Source: Anaerolineales bacterium
GTDB lineage: Bacteria; Chloroflexota; Anaerolineae; Anaerolineales; UBA11579
Assembly (NCBI GenBank): GCA_019454165.1
Contig: CP075367.1
Location: 193,971 to 257,970, forward strand
DNA: 64,000 bases
Direction: 5' to 3'
Under the pieces are notes generated by a model, which did no database searches, was not told the DNA's origin, and was given only the letters and a program-made list of their open reading frames with translations. The number at the start of each line of letters is the position of its first letter. Positions within the stretch are counted from its first letter, which is position 1. Positions 58,554 through 64,000 of the stretch are shown one piece after another. Position numbers and translations under genes: made by a program.

Positions 58554-59461
58554 TCCCAATCCGCTCCACTTTCGTAGCCCCACTTGATAAGCGCATCCCG
58601 GGCGTTCTCTTTGAAAATATTCTTGTCGCCCGGAGTAAAGAACTGGCGCCAGACCGCTTGCGGGCCTCTGTCGAGGGCGACATCTTCGTTGCCGGCGATC
58701 TCGCTTTCCACTTTGGCCTCGAGGCCGTCGCCATCCAAGCCCAGGAAGGCCCACACCTTGGCGAGCATATCGAAGGGGCGCGCCAGCAGATCCTCATAAC
58801 GAAGGGAGTAGTAGCTCTCGCCATACAGCTGGTGACCCAGGCGGTCTGCATCGCTGACACCGCCGGCCCAGTGGCTGGCGGCGTCCGTGAGCCAACCCGG
58901 AGCGAAGATGGCTACATTATCGGCCTGTTGGCTGTGCTCGCGGCGGCGGCTGGCAGCCGCGTTGCCGGTCAGCTCTTGCAGGCGTTGCTTGACGAGCACA
59001 TCCCGCCCATCGCGCACGATCTGGATCAGGCTGGCATCCGGGAATAGCTGGTGCATCTCGCGCACCGCCCGGCCGCCCAATTCGTTCTGGCTTTGGTCGC
59101 CGGCGATGGTCTTGCCAAGCCGGTGTGCCTCACGCTCGAGCAGGAAATCGGCCATGGCGCGCAGCGCAGCCATTGAGGGAGCTGCAGCCGGGTCTTCGGC
59201 CTGCGCGAACAGTTCTGTAAGAACGGGTTGGCGCGTGAAGAAATGTGCGCCGGAGCCGCAGTGCAGGTCTGGGTGCAGGCTGAGCAAGCGCGCCAGCAGC
59301 CCGCCGCCTGAATACGGCTGCCCCAGCACGAAGAATTTTTGCATCGGGAAGAATTCTTTGATCTCGGCCAGGTCGCTAGCCGTCAAAGGCGGCAGCGGCT
59401 GGCCGGCGGCGGTCTCATCGCCGGTGATGGCGCGCAGGGCTTTGCGCAGCGGTGACTTCAT
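58550..59461 (-). CDS. Sulfotransferase family protein
   Basis: The 303-residue protein has the 5'-phosphosulfate loop FFVLGQPYSGGGLLARLL (about 39-56) and the 3'-phosphate loop IQIVRDGRDVLVKQRL, both of PAPS-dependent sulfotransferases. PYSGGG replaces the more usual PRSGTT. It probably sulfates the surface glycan or a lipid-linked precursor. The start at 59461 overlaps the next gene's stop by four bases; a longer frame to 59548 lies in that gene. No PAPS-synthesis genes are in the window. Confidence 0.82.
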   Translation of the reverse strand: MKSPLRKALRAITGDETAAGQPLPPLTASDLAEIKEFFPMQKFFVLGQPYSGGGLLARLLSLHPDLHCGSGAHFFTRQPVLTELFAQAEDPAAAPSMAALRAMADFLLEREAHRLGKTIAGDQSQNELGGRAVREMHQLFPDASLIQIVRDGRDVLVKQRLQELTGNAAASRRREHSQQADNVAIFAPGWLTDAASHWAGGVSDADRLGHQLYGESYYSLRYEDLLARPFDMLAKVWAFLGLDGDGLEAKVESEIAGNEDVALDRGPQAVWRQFFTPGDKNIFKENARDALIKWGYESGADWE

Positions 59462-60906
59462 GCGCCGCCTTCGCCAGCATGCTGGCCGAGGCGCGAGAGC
59501 AGGTAAACGCCCGTGCGCTGGCCGGCGCTGGCATCCGTGAAGGTGCACTCGCGGGCGATGAAGGCGGCTCGCTCGGCTGCGTCGGCGCCAGGGTTGGTGA
59601 GGTAGAAGTTGAGTGCATCGCGCAACTGGGGCAGGTCGTAGGCCACCCGGCCGGCGGAGGAATTGCGAAAGCGCGAGTGGGTAGGCCAGTCGCCAATGCG
59701 CGAGAGCGGCAGGGTGAACTTGCCTGGCCAGCCGACGGGCGAATCGATGCAGGCGCTCACTACCGGGGTCTTGTGGGCCGAGGCCTCGACCACCATGGTG
59801 GAGTACACGGTCACGAATACATCCGAATGGGCCATCATGGACGATTTCTCGTGCATATCTTCCCCTGAATAATGGCCTAGCGAGCCACCCAGCGCAACCG
59901 GCTCAACTACATGAACATGGGGATACTTTTGCGCCAGAGCGAAGATCGCCTCACGCTCCTGGGCGAAGCGAGGCACGTCCATAAAATGATTGGGGTGCAA
60001 GCGCACCAGGAGTTGGCTGGGTTCGGCCAACTGGTCGCCCGAGACCAGCTCAGCCAGCGCTTCGATATCCTGAATGTTCGGAGAGAAGGTGATGAAGCTG
60101 CTGGCAAAGGATATGAGTTTACGCTGTGGGTCAAGCCTGTGGGTTTTGAAATAGTCGGGCCGCGGCCAGACCCACTCCCGCTTGAAGTAGCCGTCGTAGG
60201 AGGGGATGCCGCCGATGTGGATGCGGGCCGGATCCCAATCGGAACCCTCAACCAGCTCCTGCTTCTGGATCTCAGACCAGCAAGTGATCCAGTCCACCGG
60301 CGCGCCGGGCAGGCTGTAGCTGCTCGAGTTATCCCAGCCCACGATGACCGCGGCGGTGGGGATGTTGAGGGCCGCGGCTTCGCGCAACAGGTAGCGGTCG
60401 TATCGCCAGCCCGGCGTGCTGGCCACGACCAAGCCGGGCTGGTACTTGGCGAACAGATCGGCATAGATATCTGGCGTGAAACGCTGCTGGGCGCGTTGCA
60501 GCCAGCCGCGCAGGGCACGGCTGCGGCGCAGGATGGCTACGAAGAATTGCATGAACGGGAAGAAGAGTTTGCGGCGTGCGTGCGCTTCGGCTTTTACCTG
60601 GTTGATGTAACTATCCACCGCCTCCAGATTGATGCGGTTGGATGCGCCGGCCCGGCGCAAAAAGTCCAACCACCATTGCGTGCCGTATGACTCTGTATGG
60701 AAGTACTGCTTGGCCTGCTTGAGGCGCAGGCCTTCGATGATCAAGCCGGGCTGGCCGAAACGCTCACGAATGCGCTCGACGATCTCGTCGTCGGTGAGTA
60801 GCACAACCTCGACGCCGCTATCCAGCAGGGTGCGCAAAACATCACTCTGCAGGAAGTAGACAATGGCAAGGCCGTGATCAGCGCTAATGAAGATGCGTGG
60901 CTTCAT
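59458..60906 (-). CDS. GT-B glycosyl/glycerophosphotransferase-like protein
   Basis: A soluble two-Rossmann protein of 482 residues has SADHGLAIVYFLQSDVL at the start. LLVRLHPNHFMDVPRFA, the acidic SGEDMHEKSSMMAHSDVFV and VTVYSTMVVEASAHKTPVVSACID occur in the C-terminal half. The last segment resembles the donor site of CDP-glycerol glycerophosphotransferases and UDP-GlcNAc 2-epimerases. A role in adding an unusual sugar or polyol phosphate is likely. It overlaps the sulfotransferase gene by four bases. Confidence 0.7.
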   Translation of the reverse strand: MKPRIFISADHGLAIVYFLQSDVLRTLLDSGVEVVLLTDDEIVERIRERFGQPGLIIEGLRLKQAKQYFHTESYGTQWWLDFLRRAGASNRINLEAVDSYINQVKAEAHARRKLFFPFMQFFVAILRRSRALRGWLQRAQQRFTPDIYADLFAKYQPGLVVASTPGWRYDRYLLREAAALNIPTAAVIVGWDNSSSYSLPGAPVDWITCWSEIQKQELVEGSDWDPARIHIGGIPSYDGYFKREWVWPRPDYFKTHRLDPQRKLISFASSFITFSPNIQDIEALAELVSGDQLAEPSQLLVRLHPNHFMDVPRFAQEREAIFALAQKYPHVHVVEPVALGGSLGHYSGEDMHEKSSMMAHSDVFVTVYSTMVVEASAHKTPVVSACIDSPVGWPGKFTLPLSRIGDWPTHSRFRNSSAGRVAYDLPQLRDALNFYLTNPGADAAERAAFIARECTFTDASAGQRTGVYLLSRLGQHAGEGGA

Positions 60907-61868
60907 TTTTGTGTGTGGTGCAGGCGGTCAAAGCTCCAGCCGTTGAGCCATTGCAGCAGCTTGCGCAGCGGCGCCCAGGCCCAAAAACCGGCCGCGCGGC
61001 GAGGGAGGGCCGGCGCGATCAGCGTGCCGTCCAGCAGGTCACCCGGGCCGGGCAACTGGTTACCCATGTGCTGCACATGCCACTCAGCGGTGGAGAGGCG
61101 TAGGTAGCCGCGGGCGTTGATGGCCTCGTCGAGCAGGCGCACGCGGCCCATCGGCTTCTCCGCCGGGATGGGCAGGACCTGCTGGAGGATGCTCTTGCGG
61201 GCGGTGAACTGGAAATGGGCCGCGCCCACCCAGTAGTGGCGCTTCTTGTAGCTGAGGCGCACGGCTTTGTTGTCTTCGAAGAATGCGCGCCCGTGTTCCT
61301 CGCTGTTGCCCAGGCTGCGGGCGTGCTTCCAGAAGTCATCCCAACCGAAGAGCTGGCCGGTTTCCAGTTTAGCGCCGCGCTGCGCCTTGGCCCACTTCAC
61401 CGTAGCAGTCGAATATTTCTGTGGAGTGAGCATCGGCATGGCGGTCACCATACCGGCTTGCGGCATACTGCGCAGCGCATCCAGGCTGTTGGAGAGCCAG
61501 CCTTTGTAGAAGTACACATCCGCATCCGCATAGGCCACGAACTCGCCCGGGGCGGCGGCGAAGCAAATATTCCACGCCGCCGGCTTGCCCAGATTGCGCT
61601 CAGACAAGGTGAGGTACTGGATGCGCCCGCCGGCCTGCTCGGCCAGCAGATATTCGCGCACCTCAGCACACGAGCCGTTATCGAACACCATCAGATCGTA
61701 GACGCCCTCAGTGTTGGCCTGGATGCTGCCCAGGCACAGCTTGAGCAATTCAAGGCTGTGGGCGTAATAGCCGCTGAGGAACGGGATATAGCTGATGACT
61801 ACCACCGTCACCGCGGCGGGCGGCGCAATGCGCTCCACAGATTTGACCGGGTTCTGGCCGACGCGCAT
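60903..61868 (-). CDS. Family 2 glycosyltransferase
   Basis: The GT-A enzyme of 321 residues has VTVVVISYIPFLSGYYAHSLELL and DLMVFDNGSC. The metal motif is AYADADVYFYKGWL (about 118-131), with the acceptor region MLTPQKYSTATVKWAK. The start at 61868 follows the previous gene by two bases; a longer frame to 62000 overlaps that gene and is not coding-like. It overlaps the GT-B-like gene by four bases. Confidence 0.88.
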   Translation of the reverse strand: MRVGQNPVKSVERIAPPAAVTVVVISYIPFLSGYYAHSLELLKLCLGSIQANTEGVYDLMVFDNGSCAEVREYLLAEQAGGRIQYLTLSERNLGKPAAWNICFAAAPGEFVAYADADVYFYKGWLSNSLDALRSMPQAGMVTAMPMLTPQKYSTATVKWAKAQRGAKLETGQLFGWDDFWKHARSLGNSEEHGRAFFEDNKAVRLSYKKRHYWVGAAHFQFTARKSILQQVLPIPAEKPMGRVRLLDEAINARGYLRLSTAEWHVQHMGNQLPGPGDLLDGTLIAPALPRRAAGFWAWAPLRKLLQWLNGWSFDRLHHTQK

Positions 61869-61870
61869 GC

Positions 61871-62770
61871 TCAACGCCCCCCCAGAGCAAAGCGCAGGTT
61901 GCGCACCTGGCGCATGATGCGCCAGCGCAGGCCGCGGTCTTTGATGGCGTTGGGCTGCAGCATGCGCTCGACGCTGCGCAAGGCGCGGATGGCGGACCAC
62001 GGCGCACGGCGCACCTTGCCGCTCAGGAGTTCATACGGTACGTCCAGCAGCATGTACATGCTGCGCATGCCGCCGCCGAGCATGGTGTTCTCGTCGGTCT
62101 CGACATGGCGCTGGTGGCCATGCTCGCCTTGCAAATGCGAATAGTCGTGGTTTTGATGCACGATATCAATCTCGGCCGTGCTGTCCACCGCGTGCCAGTT
62201 GCGCCGATTGGCTTCGTACATCATCCAATTATCCCAGCCGGCGCGGCCGATGGCGAAGGGTGGCATATCCGTATAAAGGTGGCGCGGGAAGGCGAAGTAG
62301 TCACTGCCGCCGCGGGTGTGGAGTGTGCCGCGGGCGTGCATCTCGGTGCGCAGGCGGGCATCCCAGCCAGCGGAGAACTCCAGCGGCTGAGTCACATTCA
62401 GGTCATAGCGGCGGCCGAGTAGCACAAACTCCTTCACCTGGGCAGCCACTTTCTCCACTGTTTCCACCAAGCCTGGATAGAAAATGATGTCCGCATTGAC
62501 ATAAACAAGGTATGGCGCAGTGCTGTTTTGGCGCGCCGCGTCAAAAATAGCGCTCACAAGTGGCGTTCCATGCGAATTCACGGCCACCGTGGGTACATGC
62601 TTGACCCCAAACTCCGCGGCGGCCTCGGCGATGCCCTCGTCATCGCCCACCAGCACAATATCGACCGCATCCCCCAACGCCAGCCACGAGCCCAACGCAT
62701 TGCGCTGGATGGTGGTGATGTGCGGGTCACGAAACGGCTTGGGGGCCGTAAAAATGCATAGCTGCTTCAT
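61871..62770 (-). CDS. Glycosyltransferase-like protein (GT-A type)
   Basis: The 299-residue protein starts LCIFTAPKPFRDPHITTIQRNALGSWLAL. It has a YVNADIIFYPGL motif (about residue 93) reminiscent of GT-A enzymes, VDIVLVGDDEGIAEAA, and a conserved WDNWMMYEANRR acceptor segment. The family is a broad glycosyltransferase-like group found in capsule and flagellin-glycan loci. The sugar is unknown. It overlaps the SpsF-like gene by four bases. Confidence 0.78.
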   Translation of the reverse strand: MKQLCIFTAPKPFRDPHITTIQRNALGSWLALGDAVDIVLVGDDEGIAEAAAEFGVKHVPTVAVNSHGTPLVSAIFDAARQNSTAPYLVYVNADIIFYPGLVETVEKVAAQVKEFVLLGRRYDLNVTQPLEFSAGWDARLRTEMHARGTLHTRGGSDYFAFPRHLYTDMPPFAIGRAGWDNWMMYEANRRNWHAVDSTAEIDIVHQNHDYSHLQGEHGHQRHVETDENTMLGGGMRSMYMLLDVPYELLSGKVRRAPWSAIRALRSVERMLQPNAIKDRGLRWRIMRQVRNLRFALGGR

Positions 62771-63528
62771 CGGCGCTCGTCCACCTGGCGGTAGTCCTTG
62801 TGCTGCACGGCCGCATTGATGTTTGCCAGCTCCGGCTTGGCTTCAAACAGGGCCAGCATATCTGTCCATGAAAATGTATCGTCGGGGAAGTGAGTGGCGA
62901 TGGCGCGGGCCAGCTCCAGATCCTCGGGGGTGTCCACCGTCCAGCGCAGTTCGCCGTAGGATGGCTGGTGCGTGAACTCGGCGATGTTGAAACGCTCAGG
63001 ATGCTCGTAGAAGAACGGCATCACGTGCTCACGCTGGTGGGGCTCTTTGGCCTCGGCCCAGGCGGTTTCCAGCGCGGCGCGGGTGCACAACTCAACATCC
63101 AGGCCGATCGGGATGGTGCGGCCCTGCGGCAGACGGTTAGCGCCAAAATCCAGCGGAGGGTCAGCGCTGACAAACTTCTGTACATATTCACTCAGCAAGC
63201 CCGGGTCAATGAACGGGCAATCGCCAGTGATGCGCACGATCACATCCGCATCTGTGGCCCGCGCCGCTTGCACATAGCGGTCGAGCACGTCATGCAGGCT
63301 GCCGCGCACGCAGACCACGTTGTTCTCGGCGCAGTACGCTGCCAGCGGGTCATCTTCGGCGCCGGCGGGCGCGGCCACCGCCACCTGATGGATACCGACG
63401 GCGCGCTGCGTGCGGCGCAGCACCCAGGCCAGCACCGGCTGGCCGTTGAGAGCAGCCAGCACTTTGCCGGGCAGGCGGCTGGAGCCCATGCGAGCCTGAA
63501 TGATGGCGACGACTTTGGGGGCGCTCAT
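62767..63528 (-). CDS. SpsF-like cytidylyltransferase family protein
   Basis: The 253-residue nucleotidyltransferase starts VVAIIQARMGSSRLPGKVLAAL, the SpsF signature, with RITGDCPFIDPGLL and the substrate part YGELRWTVDTPEDLELARA. Relatives activate sugars or choline-like residues with CTP in spore-coat and flagellar glycan synthesis. It overlaps the GT4 gene at its start by four bases. Confidence 0.88.
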   Translation of the reverse strand: MSAPKVVAIIQARMGSSRLPGKVLAALNGQPVLAWVLRRTQRAVGIHQVAVAAPAGAEDDPLAAYCAENNVVCVRGSLHDVLDRYVQAARATDADVIVRITGDCPFIDPGLLSEYVQKFVSADPPLDFGANRLPQGRTIPIGLDVELCTRAALETAWAEAKEPHQREHVMPFFYEHPERFNIAEFTHQPSYGELRWTVDTPEDLELARAIATHFPDDTFSWTDMLALFEAKPELANINAAVQHKDYRQVDERR

Positions 63529-64000
63529 GCCACCGCCATTTCGTAGGCGCGTTGCAGGCCCAGCTTGTTCTTGGACCAGTCGGCGCGTTCTTCAGCCCGT
63601 TGGCGGGCACGTTGCGCAATGGAGTTCAAATCAGGGGAATGCATGGCTGCCATAATCTTATCGGCAAGTGTGGCCGAGTCGCCCACGGGGAACAGCCAGC
63701 CTTGCCGGCCCGGCTGGATCCACTCGCGGTTGGAGGGGATGTCGGAGACCAGCGCCGGCAGCCCGCAGGCCAACGCTTCCATTAAGGAAACGGAAGAGCC
63801 ATCGCTGCGGGAGGCGCTCATATACACATCCGCGACGGCGTAATAGGCCGGCAGCTGCTCCTGGGCTACGTAGCCCGGCATATGGACGCGCTCAGCGAAG
63901 CCGGAACGCGCCACAAGGTCGCGAATGCGCGGCGCCTGGCGCCCGCCGCCAGGCAGCAGCAGGCGCAGCTGCGGCTGGCTGGGCGCCAGCGCCAGGAAGG
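63525..64000 (-). CDS. Family 4 glycosyltransferase, C-terminal part (5' end outside window)
   Basis: The frame is open to the right edge, so only the last ~158 residues are visible. They form the donor-binding half of a GT-B (GT4) enzyme: the RVHMPGYVAQEQLPAYYAVADVYMSAS stretch and the SDGSSVSLMEALACGLPALVSD motif. The latter holds the conserved EALACG for the nucleotide-sugar. This is the upstream-most gene seen of the glycan operon, which therefore starts beyond 64000. Confidence 0.9.
   Translation of the reverse strand, partial: FLALAPSQPQLRLLLPGGGRQAPRIRDLVARSGFAERVHMPGYVAQEQLPAYYAVADVYMSASRSDGSSVSLMEALACGLPALVSDIPSNREWIQPGRQGWLFPVGDSATLADKIMAAMHSPDLNSIAQRARQRAEERADWSKNKLGLQRAYEMAVA

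Noticed and set aside
1..64000. CRISPR arrays, tRNA or rRNA genes
   Set aside because: I saw no regularly spaced repeats, no cloverleaf-like stretches and no rRNA-like regions in the few intergenic gaps.

Overview
The window is GC-rich (roughly 60-65 %), densely packed DNA that fits a Chloroflexota bacterium of the Anaerolineae type. This assignment is an inference. It rests on lipoprotein and membrane proteins with long Thr/Pro linkers, an LPQSG-type sorting tail, a MutL-like ASKHA protein inside a membrane-protein operon, T-box and SAM-I leaders together, and many genes with very short or no 5' leaders. There is no rRNA or marker gene to prove it, and I see no tRNA, rRNA or CRISPR array.

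Left part (1-23.9 kb), mostly housekeeping genes. Two tandem HtrA-like serine proteases are followed by a low-GC two-gene island (1837-3233). The island encodes a proteasome-like Ntn-hydrolase, with Thr, Asp and Lys at exactly the canonical 1/17/33 spacing, and a 62-residue partner. Next come ftsK, rnz and a small zinc-ribbon gene. A methionine operon (metH, a REP-associated transposase, a homocysteine methyltransferase/MTHFR fusion) sits behind a TTGACA/TATACT promoter and a complete SAM-I riboswitch with terminator and antiterminator. The pheS-pheT operon on the minus strand has a T-box leader and is interrupted by a four-helix-bundle (S23/IVP) gene. Then follow plsC, a parvulin-like lipoprotein, a DegT aminotransferase, a DUF92 protein and a PH-domain membrane protein. 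Two perfect DnaA boxes 21 bp apart lie between the last two.

Middle (23.9-37.2 kb). An eight-gene plus-strand operon has a near-consensus promoter whose predicted start site coincides with the GTG start codon. It encodes membrane proteins, a protein with four PxWL motifs, a MutL/PilM-like ASKHA protein, a KOW-like protein and an LPQSG-tailed protein. No mutase is present, so this looks like an undescribed envelope-associated machine. Convergent to it is the pantothenate/CoA operon (panB, panE, panC, coaX, an ATP-grasp gene, coaBC), preceded by a short leader with a transcription attenuator. A divergent ytxH-like gene follows.

Right part (37.25-64 kb). About 26 minus-strand genes lie head to tail with overlaps or tiny gaps and no internal strong terminator. 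They encode a surface-glycan system: glycosyltransferases, an O-antigen-ligase-type polymerase/ligase, a Wzz-like protein, nonulosonate-type sugar synthesis and activation (NeuB-like, a NeuA-HAD fusion, a PtmA-like SDR, a Gfo/Idh/MocA protein), a sulfotransferase, an anchored metalloprotease and a DUF4910 hydrolase. Embedded in it is a module of an acyl carrier protein, a seryl-tRNA-synthetase-like amino acid:carrier-protein ligase, a GNAT acetyltransferase and an AAC(3)-fold acyltransferase. It suggests that an activated amino acid is transferred from a carrier protein onto the glycan. No flippase, ABC exporter or initiating glycosyl-phosphate transferase is visible, so the locus probably continues beyond position 64000.
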